From Cordilura impudica (lineage: Eukaryota; Arthropoda; Insecta; Diptera; Scathophagidae): a stretch of 64,000 nucleotides of DNA. The notes under the pieces were generated by a model. The model had not been told where the DNA came from and searched no databases. It saw only the letters and a program-made list of their open reading frames with translations. Position 1 is the first letter of the stretch. Each line of letters opens with the position of its first letter. The stretch covers positions 229,318,848 to 229,382,847 of the forward strand of contig OY821518.1 in NCBI GenBank assembly GCA_963682025.1. The letters are read 5' to 3'. Of the stretch, positions 23,291-35,500 are shown in pieces. The position numbers and the translations under genes were made by a program.

Positions 23291-23740
23291 GTACTAATTT
23301 GAATGCATGATTTGTGGCATTCATTTATTATCTATAAATTCTATTGTTTCTAACTCGAGTTATATTCTAACAGCCGTATTCATAACAAAAATTAAGACAA
23401 TACATATCCATTGAATAAGCATTTCTTACTCATAACATTGTTTAACAAACTATGTTTAACTTATACACAAATACTATTTAACTCTTGAATAACTGCTGTC
23501 ATTTTGACAATTTTATCATTATATTTTTATAGTAACAAAAAAAAAAGTTAAAAATCTTTATGAAACAAAAAAAAAAAAAATATTTTTTTAATAAAAAACA
23601 CGAGGGCACACTTGACACATTAGAACCTCAAAGTTCCACAGTACAATTTTAATTTTTTTTTTTACATTTTAGGCCTTTTTTCTTTTGCTAATATTTAACA
23701 CTGTTCCTACCGACATTTTATGTACACCTACTCTTACCAC
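23291..23740. other. AT-rich intron sequence with a terminal-repeat-like 15-mer
   Basis: No gene. CAGCCGTATTCATAA at 23371-23385 recurs exactly in inverse orientation at 25979-25993, on the other side of LINE-2. Poly-A runs near 23540-23580. Confidence 0.5.
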
Positions 23741-25775
23741 AGGTTAGGTTAGGTTGGAAGTGGCTGCTGATCCAAGGACCAGCACACTTAGACTCTGGGG
23801 TCCGTTGTGATACCACGGGACGAATGGGTTTCCCCTCAGTGCCCACCGAAGAACCAGTTCGAGCTTCTAATGAAGCCCCTAAGATGTGAAATTTCCACGT
23901 TTGAGAGGTCAGAGAGATCGTGAAGAAACGGCGATCCCAATGTCCGTAGTCTTGTTCTGGATAGCGCCGGGCAGTGGCAGAGGAAGTGTTCTACGCTCTC
24001 TACCTCCTCCACATCCAAGCAGCTACGACAGAAATCATTTGACGAGACCTTAAGGCGCTCAGCATGTCTCCCTATAAGGCAGTGCCCAGTAACAACAGCA
24101 ACTATCGTTGAGATCTCCCCATGGGGGAGTGATAATAGCGCATTTGTACGCTTTCGATTCAGAGCAGGTCAGATTTGTCTTGTGATCCTACACGTTAATC
24201 CATTAGCCCATCTGTTGTTTGTTATGCCAGCGGTGCCGAAGTTCAAGCTTGCACGATTCCAGGGGTGTACCAACACATTCCAAATCCGCTGGAACCTGTA
24301 AGGTACTACCCTGTCTTGCCAACTCATCCGCTTTGTAGTTTCCCGGTATGTTCCTGTACCCTGGGACCCATATGAGCCTGATGTCGAACTGCTTGGCCAT
24401 CTCATTTAAGGACGTGCGGCAGCTAAGGGCGGTTCTCGTTTTCAGGAACATTGATCGCATGGATTTTACCGCGGCTTGACTATCAGAATAGATGTTGACT
24501 GCGGTCGTAGACAGAATATTCCGACCCAACCAGTCAGCAACCTCCTTTATTGCCAGTACATCTGCCTGATATACACTGCAGTGGTCTGGTAACCTTCGAA
24601 CCAGATTTAGTCCAAGCTCCCCTGAATGGACTCCAAAACCAACCTGACCGCACAATTTCGATCCGTCAGTATAGAAATTTACGGAACGCCTACTGTCTGG
24701 TGTCCTCCCAGACCAAGATTCCCTGGTCGGTATTGGTGTACAGTAGTGACGTTCAAATACGCTCCTTGGAGAAGTGTAATCCACGTTCAATGGCAAGTTC
24801 CTGTCATTCAGGATCACCCCGCGGCCACAATTGTAGCCCCGCCATTGTAGTATGCTTCTTAATCGAATGGCCGATGAGGCCTCCGACTGCTTCCCTAATA
24901 TGTCCAGTGGTATTAGGTGTAATAGGATGTTCAAGGCATCCGAAGGTGTAGTACGAAGGGCTCCAGTGATGCACATGGAAGCCATTCTCTGTACCCTTGC
25001 GAGAAGGTCACCAGACGATGACTCCGTACAGGAGTATTGGACGGACCACCGCTGTATAGATCCAGTGAGCAATTTTCGGACTAAAGCCCCATTGCTTACC
25101 AATGGCCTTCTTAGAGGAGTATAAAGCTATAGTCGCCTTCTTCACCCGCTTCTCCAAATTCCGTCTGAAGTTCAGCTTCCTGTCCAGGAATACGCCAAGA
25201 TACTTGGCTCCATCAGAGAAGACGATTTCAGTGCCGTTGAGAGAAATGGGATCGAAGGTAGGGATCTTATACTTCCTAGTGAAAAGAACAAGTTCCGTTT
25301 TGGTGGGATTAACCCTCAGACCGCAACCCCTTGCCCAGATAGATAGCTCTGTGAGAGCCCGTTGCAGGATATCTCTAATTGTAGACAGAAACTTCCCATT
25401 TACGGCCATGGCCACGTCGTCAGCATATACGACTACGCTGCAGCCTTGCCCCTCCAACTATACTAGCACTGGGTTTAGCGCCAAGTTCCAGAGAAGTGGT
25501 GATAGAACGCCACCTTGTGGCGTTCCCCTGTTCACAAATCGGGATATTTCCGACGTTCCCAGTTTAGACGTTATCCGCCTGTTGACAAGCAGATTTCCAA
25601 TCAATGAGATGATCACAGAATTCACTCCTAGACTAGATAGTGCCGCTATTATCGAGTCCGGTGTGATGTTGTTAAAAGCCCCTTCTATATCCAAAAAGGC
25701 TGTCATAGTGTATTCTCCTGCCGAGAGCGATTTCTCGATGGTACCTACAAGCTCGTGTAGAGCAAAGTCAAATGA
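23741..25775 (-). pseudogene. LINE-2: LOA/R1-like non-LTR retrotransposon, 5'-truncated (RT + RNase H)
   Basis: Minus strand, starting inside RT at about 25772. RT palm: FLDIEGAFNNI, GTPQGGVLSPLLW (25706-25458), a TAG stop, then VVVYADDVAMAV and the thumb region GLRVNPTKTELVLFTR, YLGVFLD, ending RPILLYGVIVW (25457-25008). After a stop and frameshift the RNase H frame continues (25102-24203): FYTDGSKLCG, YQADVLAIKE (Asp where Glu is usual), IYSDSQAAV, IWVPGYRNIPGNYKADELAR. A distal segment (24018-23836) has a HFLCHCPAL zinc-binding-like motif. The tail at 23741-23756 is TTAGG repeats in + orientation. A dead-on-arrival copy antisense to NPC1. Confidence 0.88.
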
Positions 25776-26595
25776 TCACTTTATGGGGAAAAAAAACACA
25801 TTAATAATATAGAATGTAATTTTAGTCATTTGGATAGTGAACAAAATATTTACTTTTATATAGAAACAAATAATACACATTTTATGCATTTTCGAAAATA
25901 CACTACTTCAACTTTTTTGACAGTAGTCCAAATGGCGCTGAAATGTAGAAAGTGTGTTCTGTACCTCCATCTATAAACTTATGAATACGGCTGCAAATAG
26001 TTGAATAATGAATAGTGAACAAAGAAAAGAACAAAATACAAAATACATAATTGTAAAAAAAACCTGTAAAAAGTTTTTTTATTGTGAGTTTTGAGTTTAG
26101 CACTCCACGATACGAAAATAGTCAAGTGTAATTTGGCGTTTTCTGGTGCTATAGTTGTGTATCGAATGAAAGATATTTACAAGGCCTAGCTATCGATATG
26201 TATATAAGTTAGGATAAAATTGATTTTTATTTCCTTTCATTTTAAACTTATGAATTTAATTTTGCTGGTTTCATGTCACTTTATTAAGCCAACAATTGGA
26301 TTTGCCAACTTTAGAGTATTTTTTTTATTTTTGACGCCTCATTTCCTGCTAACTTATTGCTATAATTTGTTTTTCGTCCATTCTGAATTTAAATGTAAAT
26401 AGTTCATGCTCAGTTTCAAAAAAAAAAAAAAATAAATAAATAATAATTAAAATAATAAAAAATCTGTAACAACTGTCCCTTGAGTTTAAAAGCATTGTTG
26501 TGAATTTATCGTTCTTAAAAACAATTTGCACACCATCTATTTTGTATAAGATTTGAATAATAATTTTATATTTCATTTTGTTTTCTTACTATCAG
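25776..26595. other. Intron A distal part, ending at a splice acceptor
   Basis: AT-rich, with a poly-A tract near 26419-26433. Ends 'cttactatcag', the 3' splice site used for the NPC1 exon at 26596. No gene is seen. Confidence 0.55.
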
Positions 26596-27221
26596 CTGAT
26601 GGCAATGAAGTTGATGCTCCCAATGTTGATGGTATCGATGTTGCTATTTTACCAGAGTCTGGTTATTTTGAACATTTGGGTGCCAAAACAGAAAAATACC
26701 TAGAAGTGTGCTTTACGGCATGGGGCAAATTTTTTGCCACATATCCTTGGTTAACCTTAATCGGAGGCTTATTATTCGTTGCCGCTCTCGGTTCCGGTAT
26801 CAAATTTCTTCACATCACTACAGATCCTGTACAACTGTGGGCATCGCCCCAATCACGGTCTCGCGTTGAACGTGATTTTTTCGATTCCAAATTCGAGCCA
26901 TTTTATAGGATTGAACAAATTATTATTAAGGCTGTTGATTTACCTGATATTGTCCATAATACCTCGAATGGTCCCATACACTTTGGACCGGTATTTGATA
27001 AGCAATTCTTAACTGATGTGTATTATTTACAAGAAGATATAAAAAATTTGGGCAAAGATATTAAAAATGCAACCATGCTTAAGGATATTTGCTTTTCACC
27101 TTTAGTATCGAACGCATCAGCACCGAAAGAAACATCTAATTGTGTGGTCCAGTCAATATGGGGTTATTTCCATGATGATTTGGAACGTTTAGATGATGAT
27201 GATGATGACAATGGATTTAAG
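26596..27221 (+). CDS. Npc1a: NPC1, exon with second membrane helix and start of the middle luminal domain
   Basis: A 626-bp exon that completes the split codon from 1654 and ends on a whole codon before GTAAGT at 27222. It encodes a cytosolic segment (GNEVDAPNVDGIDVAILPE), the conserved lead-in KYLEVCFTAWGKFFATYPW, and transmembrane helix 2 (LTLIGGLLFVAALGSGIKFL). The start of the middle luminal domain follows: TTDPVQLWASPQSRSRVERDFF..FEPFYRIEQIII, matching [21 protein letters not shown] in human NPC1. It also has LKDICFSPL and NCVVQSIWGYF, conserved across NPC1 proteins. That domain binds NPC2 in vertebrates. An acidic DDDDDD run precedes the donor. Intact, no stops. Confidence 0.97.
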
Positions 27222-27344
27222 GTAAGTTTACCTTTTTTTTAACTTAAAAATTTAAAAATATTTTAGGCGCCCGATTTTTTTGAGGAGTACGCAAAAAATA
27301 ATCTGTATTAAAGTCTTCATATCTTTAAACACATAATTCCTATG
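27222..27344. other. Start of intron B
   Basis: Donor GTAAGT at 27222 and 120 bp of AT-rich sequence before the LINE-3 tail. Confidence 0.6.
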
Positions 27345-29345
27345 TTAGGTTAGGTTAGGTTAGATTGATAAGAGGAGCTATGTATACACATAGCTCATAT
27401 CCGTTATGTCTGGATATACACCTAAGCCAGTAGGTCGGCTTGTTGTGCGCTCTACATCTCTACTTTCCGGTTATCTACCCCTCTTACTAACTTAGAAATT
27501 CGGTTTCATCAGCAAATTTCTTGAGTATTTTCCAGCTTATCCCCCTTGGACCCGTCAGGCCTGGTAAGATGTCGTTGGATAGATATCTGACCCTTGTTCT
27601 CGCAAATGCAGGACAGTAACAGAGGTATGTTCTAGGGTTTCGTCATCCTCTCCGCAAGCTCTACAAATGGCTGATTCCGCCCGTCCTATACGGTATAGGT
27701 GAGCCCTCAGCTCAGAGTGTCCAGTGAGGATGCCAATTACCCTACTAAGTTCTACCCTATTCAGATTCAGGATCTCCCTTGTTCTTATTGCGTTGGGAGA
27801 ACCCCATAATATCTTTGTAACCTTACCCACGTCATTCTCTTCCCAAATTGATACATGTGAATTTGTCGCCCAGTCTGCCAGTTCCAATTTGAGAGACTTG
27901 AAAGGTATTGGGTTTTCCAAATTTACTCTTTCCAGGAGAGAGCCCTTCCTGGCCAGTTTGTCAGCAATCTCATTTCCCATTATACCACTGTGTCCTGGGA
28001 TCCAAACGATTTCAAGTCTGCCTCTTCTGGAGAAGCTTGAAATCTCCTCCTTACACTCGAGGATAGTCCTTGATCTAGTTTTGTCTGCGGATATCGCTCT
28101 GATAGCCGCCAGACTGTCCGTAAACATTTTCACGTCTCCGGGACTTGGGGAATCCCGTGCGTTAATATACCTAATACATTCCTTTATCGCCACCAATTCA
28201 GCCTGAAAGACGGAGTTGTGGTCCGGAACACGGAGGTATATCCCTGTGGAACGGTCCTCATCGTAGAAACCTATCCCAGTCTTACCATGCAGACTAGAGG
28301 CGTCCGTATAGTAATGTGACCCTGGAAGGTTCTGTAGAATATTCCCGTTCATCCAACTTTCCCTGTCTGGTATCCGTATACTGCAGGGTATATCTGTTGA
28401 CACTTCCGCGATTCTATCACAGCCAATATTCACTGTGTTGAGTCCCGGAATTTGGTCTAAAATAGTCTGGTGTCTGGCCATGTGGTCGTCTGCGTAGCAG
28501 ACAGGTTGGAAACCCTTATTGGCTAGTATCCTTAGCAGACTGTTTATAGTGGTCACCCAGAGAAGGGGGGATAAAATCCCCCCTTGAGGTGTCCCACAAC
28601 AAACCTTGTTTCTTATTTTAATGCCACCGACCTCGCAACTTATCCATCTATTCCCTAGCATGTGACTGATCCAAGCCTTAATATCCCGGTCAATGTCGAA
28701 TCTTTCTAGGGATTGGAGTAGCGTATTGGTTGATACATTGTTAAAAGCTCCTTCTATATCAATGAATATAGCTAGGGTGAAGATTTTTAGATCAAAAGAT
28801 CTTTCGATGTGGTGAACTACTTCATGAAGCGCAGTTTCCGCTGAGCGTCCCTTTAAATAAGCGTGCTGTTTAAATTTCAACAACTCATTTGGGATTTGAC
28901 ATTTAACCATGTTATCGACTATTCGCTCCAAGGTTTTCAATAAGAAGGATGTAAGACTTATCGGTCGATAGGCCTTTGGGTTCGCGTAGCTTTCCTTTCC
29001 CGGTTTTGGTATGAAGACCACTTTGGCCTGCTGCCATGCCCTGGGGGTGTACGCAAATTTTAGGCAAGCAGAGAATATGACAGCCAGACTACTACCAATT
29101 AAGTCCCCGCTTTTTTGTAGTAGAGCAGGAAAGACTTCATCTGGGACTGCTGCCTTAAAAGCTTTGTATTGCCTTAATTACCATATTTTCGGTTATTTTA
29201 TCATTTCTTTCCTCTCAATATTGTTCCTCATTAGGCCCTTCATATTGTTCCCCATCGTGTCCCGTCTGGGGACATATTCCGAGAAATAATGTTGAAATTT
29301 CGAATCTATATAGGAAAATATTCGATCTAAGAAAATGAATTAGAA
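27345..29345 (-). pseudogene. LINE-3: LOA/R1-like LINE with in-frame loss of the RT thumb (RT + RNase H)
   Basis: One minus-strand frame is open from about 29343 to 27555, roughly 596 codons. Order: RT fingers (VFIPKPGKESYANPKAYRPISL), FIDIEGAFNN, CCGTPQGGILSPLLW, CYADDH. Then directly HQTILDQIPG and the RNase H domain: YYTDASSLHGKTGIGF, FQAELVAIKE, MFTDSLAAIRA, IVWIPGHSGIMGNEIADKLAR. A C-terminal CRACGEDDETLEH zinc-binding-like motif follows. Relative to LINE-2, about 230 residues between YADD and the pre-RNase H segment are missing without breaking the frame. The 3' tail is TTAGG repeats (27345-27363, + strand view). It lies 123 bp after an NPC1 exon and antisense to it. Likely not autonomous; an artificial gene model here would look like an intact protein. 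Confidence 0.88.
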
Positions 29346-29575
29346 CGTATTGCAGTCATTGAGATCTGGACTCCTGTTACTGAAGACTATGCTCGATGTT
29401 TTTCCCTTACACAACTCTCTTGTACAGCATTATGAGTTTGTACTGATTTATGTTACTACCAAAAACACTAGACTAAGACTCTTCTTCGGCGATACCGATC
29501 GACATAAAATCAATTGTAAAATGACTTGCAATGTCTCTGTATACGTGTCATTGTAAATTTAGTTATTTGTCTAAT
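29346..29575 (+). repeat. REP1-like remnant, copy 5 (strongly decayed)
   Basis: Diluted REP1 landmarks occur in order: 'atgagtttgtactg', 'gttactaccaaaaacactagac', 'cgataccgatcgac', 'gtctctgtatacgtgtcattgtaaa'. No 3' stem-loop. Confidence 0.5.
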
Positions 29576-29599
29576 TTACATTTTAAATATTTCTGAGCA

Positions 29600-29975
29600 A
29601 CTATGAATGAATTCGAACGAAGAAAATTGTTTGTTGGCAAACTGATCAGTGAAATTTAAGGCAAAAGTCTTGAAAATAGCAAAAAGTACTGTAGGTTATG
29701 AACTGAAACGCTACTTTGAAACCTCAACTATATCGAGGAGGCAAATAGCAACATAAATATAAACCACCGCGAAGTAAGAATTTGGAAGAAAAAATCGTTC
29801 ATGTTGTTAGCATTCTGCATAAAATGCAGAAAACCCGCCCTTGGCTTAGAATAGTTTAAAAACACGAAAGAATCAGAAAAGCAAAAGAAAATCAGGAAAA
29901 CTACATCAAGGAAGTTTTAGGAACGAAAAATTACTGGATTTTTATGGATGATGAAACGTAAAGGGTATTTTTTTT
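29600..29975 (+). pseudogene. DD37E-type transposase fossil
   Basis: Plus-strand debris includes KHERIRKAKENQ and TKNYWIFMDDET, resembling the MDDETYVK first-catalytic block of ITmD37E transposases. Interrupted at about 29965. A related fossil lies at 13560-14520. Low certainty because of decay. Confidence 0.4.
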
Positions 29976-30031
29976 CTTTTGGCTTAGCTAGAACATACGA
30001 AAGAGTTAGCTGTCAAACGAAAGTATAATAA

Positions 30032-31295
30032 AGGGTCTGCCAAATAACTTTTATTTTTTTTTGAAAATGCTATAAAAAAAAAACTACTGAATATTATCTC
30101 AAATTTCTTTTTTTATTTGAAAGTACAATCCTTCCGGTTAATAATGGAAAATAATTTCATTTAAATGGCTGCCTTGGCTGGCCATACACGATCGATCCAA
30201 TTTTTAAGCACATTATCGATTGTGTGCAGCTGTATTTCACCAATGGCTTCACGAATATTGTCCTTTAAAGCGTCAATTGTCTCTGGCTTGTTGGCGTAAC
30301 AGTTATCTTTGAGGGCACCCCACAAATAATAGTCCAACGGTGTCAAATCGCAGCTCCGAGGTGGCCAAACAACATCAGCTCTGCGGCTGATAATGCGATC
30401 TTCAAAAACAGAGCGCAAAACATCGAGTGTAGCTTCGGCTGTGTGGCACGTAGCGCCGTCCTGTTGAAACCAAATGTTGCCAATATCCTCCTCTTCAATT
30501 TTTGTGAACAAAACTTCGTTCAACTTGGCCCGATAACGATCGCGATTAACTGTAACGGCCACTCCTTGCTCATTTTCGAAGAAAAATGGCCCAATTATGC
30601 CTCTGGACCAAAATCCGCACCAAACAGTGACTCGTTTTGGGTGTATCGGCTTTTCAATGTATGCGTGCGGGTTTTCTGTGCCCCAAATGCGACAATTTTA
30701 CTTGTTTACATACCCGCCAAGATCAAAATGAGCTTCATCTGAAAAGATGATTTTTTTTTGGCAAAATCGGCATCTTCTGTAAGTCGATCGCAGGCCCACT
30801 TAGCGAAGCGAAAACGCATTGGATGGTCAGTTGGCTTCAACTCCTGAACCAATTGGACTTTGTATGGCGTCATACCAAGGTCTTTATGCAAAATTCGTCT
30901 CAATGATGCCTCCGAAATGTTCAATTCTTGAGAACGATGGTGAATTGATGTTGATGGCGCTTCACGCACACTTTCTGACACAGCAGCAATATTCTCGGGT
31001 GTACGCACTGTTTTTGGCTTTTCACGCTTTGGTTTATCGATGAGGATGCCAGTTTCTTTCACTTTTTTCACAAGATAACGAACATACGGAGCTGACGGTG
31101 CTTCTCTTCTTCCAAAATCCGTACGCAATTTTCACACACACATTCTGCAACATTACCATGATTTTCAAAGTAATGTCACACAACTACCTCAGCGGAAGGA
31201 TAAAACTAATTATCTGTCAAATCAGACATGAGCTAAGTGTTACCATTCACGAAATAAGCACTAGTTGAAAAAAAAACGTTAGACGGCGGACCCTT
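30032..31295 (-). mobile_element. DD41D-type mariner-like element, nearly complete
   Basis: Inverted ends AAGGGTCTGCC (left) and GGCGGACCCTT (right) between TA dinucleotides at 30030-30031 and 31296-31297; 1264 bp. The transposase on the minus strand has an N-terminal DNA-binding half (31128 to about 30760: RTPENIAAVSESV, SIHHRSQELNISEASLRRIL). The first catalytic block is FSDEAHFDLGGYVNK (near 30730). Then come WFQQDGATCHTAEATLDVL and PPRSCDLTPLDYYLWG (30562-30161), with 41 residues between the last two Asp, giving the DD41D signature. It is spoiled only by a frameshift in an A/T run near 30750 and a stop in the NK-NC motif near 30700, so a fairly young inactivation. Nested in an older relative. 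Confidence 0.88.
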
Positions 31296-31540
31296 TAGAT
31301 GACTTCGTGATTTTTATGATGAGGCTCATTTTTGGGTTTGTTAATAAACAAAATTGCCGTTACTGCACCATGATCAATGATTTTTTGTTTGAAACTATGG
31401 ATGACATTGTTCCAGGCGAGATGTGGTTTTATCAAAATTTGGCGATAAATTGATTTCGAGAAATGGATCTGTACAGGGTCGTGCGATTTGATACCTCTCG
31501 GTTATTTACAGCGGGGCTACGTCAAGTCACTGGTTTATGT
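31296..31540 (+). pseudogene. Older DD41D-type transposase remnant
   Basis: The plus strand reads DEAHFW, a degraded NKQNCR, then MDDIVPGEMWFYQN, GDKLISRNGSV and, after a frameshift, CDLIPLGYLQRGYVKSLVYV. This parallels the DEAHF...WFQQDG...LISR...CDLTPLDYFLWGYVK order of DD41D transposases, with large gaps. Confidence 0.6.
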
Positions 31541-32214
31541 GTTATTTATTTTACAATTTCAAGCTCTATCGGTCTTAAAAAAATACATTTTACTTCAAAT
31601 CAAACATCAACCCGCTTCCTAGCCCTCAATAGTATACTGCAGTTGAAGGAAAGATAATTCCAGATTAGAAATTTCTATTCGCGTTGAGAAACTTGGTTCC
31701 AACATCTTGTTTGTCACCTTCATTATAACAACAGGAACTATTAATGTGCAAATGTACAGTAAAGATTGCTTAGAAAATAAATTAATTCCTTCTATGCAAA
31801 TCACTTTCTTTTGGCCTTATTTATTCTGCAATAACTTTAAATTTACAAAGGAAAATAATATTGAATAATTTGTTAAAAAAAGACCCACAATGCCAACCAA
31901 TTGAAACGGCTCGAACAGAAAACAATTTGAAGAAGAGTAAACAGACTGCAATGTCATAAAAGATTTTAAAAGAAAATGGAAGAACGCCTTTGAAGTTGTC
32001 AAGAGATTGATGAAGGGCACTCCGAAAAAGCTGAGAGAACTGTGTGGAGCATGAAAATATAATTGATATTATTTTTGTTTAAATATAATTTTACGCTTTC
32101 ATTTTATAAAATTAAGTGGGAATTTTAATTTAAATAATATCACATTTTACGAATTTGAAAAAAAAAAAACAAAGATATTTCGCTTAACTCGAGGCCATTA
32201 TCACTTATTCGGAG
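31541..32214. other. Intron sequence, no gene seen
   Basis: AT-rich, with no recognisable domain. A poly-A run lies near 32160. Confidence 0.45.
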
Positions 32215-32408
32215 TTAAATCAGAGCAAAAACATTTTTAGTCCTTATATACTGCAAGGAAAAAAGTTAACGACATCATTAGAAAAGCTAAATCGGTCTAT
32301 TATTCAAAGCGTTTTGAGTCCGCTATGAATTCACGACAAACCTGAAAACACGTTCGTGATATTGGTATAGGGAAAGGCATTAAAAGTGTTGGTAGCAGTA
32401 TTGATGTC
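32215..32408 (+). pseudogene. LINE-4 (+ strand), segment upstream of the copia insertion
   Basis: The plus strand reads VNDIIRKAKSVYYSKRFESA...HVRDIGIGKGIKSVGSSID, the region between endonuclease and RT of a jockey/CR1-like LINE. It is cut at 32404-32408 (ATGTC), the target duplication of copia, and resumes at 36906 in the same sense. Confidence 0.7.
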
Positions 32409-32570
32409 AGTTGAAATTTGATGTTTATAGTTTGAAGTTATTTATTGAAGTTAAAAATAATTTTAAGAAACAAAACTTCATGTTGTTTTGTTATTTATAA
32501 AAACATTTAAAATACAAAACAAACAAGTAGTAACAGTATAAACTATTTAATTGCAACATTTAAATCAACA
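32409..32570 (-). repeat. Copia 3' LTR
   Basis: 162 bp, from AGTTGAAATTTG to ATCAACA. By eye one difference from the other LTR (36744-36905). Flanked outside by ATGTC (32404-32408). A purine tract (agagggaa on the minus strand, 32571-32578) adjoins it, as expected of the plus-strand primer site. Confidence 0.92.
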
Positions 32571-35500
32571 TTCCCTCTAAATGTTACAATTTCAAATATA
32601 GTAAACAAAAAATAATCATTTAACAATTTGACACATTTAAACAGTTTCTTAAATATTCAAAAGTAGGTTTAGAAAGTGGTTTTGTTAAAATATCTGCAAA
32701 CTGCTCCTTGGTATTTACAAAATTCAGGTGAAATTCTGCATCTCAAAATTTCTCTCGAATGAAATGATATTTAACATCAATGTGTTTTGTCCTCTTATGA
32801 TATTCTGGATTTTTAATGAATTTAATTGTACTTTGATTGTCTAGGTATAAATTATTTCCTTCAATTTTGTTGAAAATTTCATTTACAAAACGTTTCATCC
32901 AAATAGTATCCTTTACAGCTTCATATGCTGCAATATACTCAGCTTCTGTAGTTGATAAAGCAACCGTTCGTTGTTGTTGTGATCTCCATGATATAGTACA
33001 ATTTCCTAATTGTGTCACCATTCCTGAAGTTGATCTGCGATTTTCTACATCTCCAGCATAATCAGAATCAGAATATGTATTTAATATAAGTTCTTCTTTC
33101 TTGGAGTATAATAAACCATAATTCATGGTACCTTTAAGATATCTTAATGTTCTTTTTGCTGCATTAATGTGTATTTGACATGGATTTTCCATAAATCTGC
33201 TTAGCACTCCAACAGCGTAAGATATATCTGGTCGACTCATTATTGATAAATATATTAAAGATCCAACCAACTCTTTGTATGGATATTTCTCTTGTAACTT
33301 CTAATTTTTAACATTAATCATACACCCAGCTTCTAATGGTGTAGAAACACTATTACAATCAAGCATATTAAATCGATTAAGTATTTTTTCTGTATATTGA
33401 TATTGATGTAAAAATAACATTCCAGAATCTAAAATTTTCATTTGAAACCCTAAAAATTTATCAATTTTACATTCCTTCATTTCAAAATTGTTCTTGAGAT
33501 GCAAAAGTAATTCATTTGCTAATTTATCATCATTATACACCAACAAACATAAATTGCTAATAGAAGTTTTGATCCTTGTATATTCTTTATAAAAACACAT
33601 GTATCACATTGACTTATTGTCATATCAAATGATTTCAGTGTTTCACAAAACTTTCTGTTAAAACACCGTGGTGCCTGTTTTAATCCATAAAGACTTCTTT
33701 TAAGCATACAAACCTTTTTGGAATCTTTTATATATCCAATAGGTTGACTCATAAAAACTTCTTCTTGTAATTCGCCATACAGAAAGTTGTTTTATTTTCA
33801 TACCTTCAGAAACAGCAACGGCTAGTATCAATCTAATCGAATCATACTTCATAACTGGACTGAATGTTTCTTCGTAATCCAAACCATATTCTTGAGAAAA
33901 CCCGCGAGCCACTAATCGTGCTTTATACCGTTCAATAGAACCATTTGAATTTGATTTTATTTTATATAACCATCTACAATCAATAAGTTTTCTCCCTTTT
34001 GGAAAATCACATAGAATCCAAGTTTTATTTTTAATAAGTGAACTATATTCTTAATCCATAGCTTCTTTCCATTTATTTGCATTGTTAGATTTCATAGCTT
34101 CTTCATAGGTTTTAGGCTCTTCCTTTTCCACAACAGATAAAAATAAATCATCAAACATAATTTTTTGTTTTGGGTTTGGTCTTAAATTATATCTTGTTTT
34201 CTAAGCTCTTGTATGATCACTACATTGAAGTTGTGTTTCAGATAAAGACTCTTCTCTAGCAATATCCAAAGAACTAGTTTCTAATGATAAATCTAAAGCA
34301 TTTTGATCAGTTACTTTATCATTTTGGTTGTCATTCGCATTAACTTGTTCAATATTTAACTCAGTCTGATCTGCAATGTCTCCTCCATTTAATTCAATGT
34401 TTTGATTGTCAGTATGTTGATTAGAATTTATTTCATTATTTTCAAAAAATAATTTTAAAGTATCATAACGCTCTTTATTAACATTTTTATTTTTTACTTG
34501 AAGTTCATCACAAAATATTATGTCTCTATATATTTCAATTTTATTTTCATTTCTAAAATATATTCGATGCCCTTTTACATGCCCTTTTTAATATCAAAGC
34601 CAACAAAAACTCATTTTCTGCTCTTTGCATCCCACTTCTTTCTGATTTACTTAGGAACATGTGAAAAAACTTCAGTACCAAATACTTTTAAATGTTGTAT
34701 ATTTGATATTTTGTTAAACCACAATTCATAAGGCGATTTATTTTTAATTGAACTAGTTCCTGTTCTATTTAGAACATAAATAACATGATGAACTGCTTCT
34801 GCCCATAACACTTTACTCATTGCTTTTGCATGTATCAAGCTTCTTGCCAATTCTACTATGGTACGTATTTCTCGTTCAGCAGCTCCATTTTGTTCAGGTG
34901 TATATATAACTGATTTTTGGTGTTGTATTCCATTATTTTTAAATATTAGCTCAATATTCTTATTTATAAACTCACGTCCATTATCAGATCTAAATGTCTT
35001 TATTTTTATGTTTTAATTCTTCAACATATTTATAAAATCTTTAATATTTTCAAAAACATCGTTCTTCTGCTGTAGAAAATACACCCATTTAAAATGTGAA
35101 AAATCATCTTTTAATAGCAAAAAGTATTTAGAACCACTTAAAGATGACTGTTCCATGGGGCCACAAATATCGGCATGAATTAATTCACCCGCAATTTTCG
35201 CTCTGTTTGTAGATGAAGTAAAAGGCAACCGATGTTGTTTTCCTAAGCAGCATCCTTCACATATATTTACTATATCAACATCTTTCTTGTAATTTATATT
35301 ATTAATTTGTAAAATTTCTTTCACATGTTTTATGTTTTGATGTACTAATCTTTGATGCCATAACTCAATCGACTCATTATTGGAATTTGCAATAAAATTA
35401 GTATCTTGTTTCTTTAAAATTTTCATCTCCATTTCAAATAAATTACCTCTACGGCACCCTACAGCCTCAATCTTACCATTACGAGTAAAATGTCAAATGT

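Noticed and set aside
24550..28206. Plus-strand frames of 130-240 codons (24550-24951, 25102-25812, 27724-28206)
   Set aside because: They lie opposite LINE RT and RNase H coding sequence and show no domain of their own: antisense shadows.
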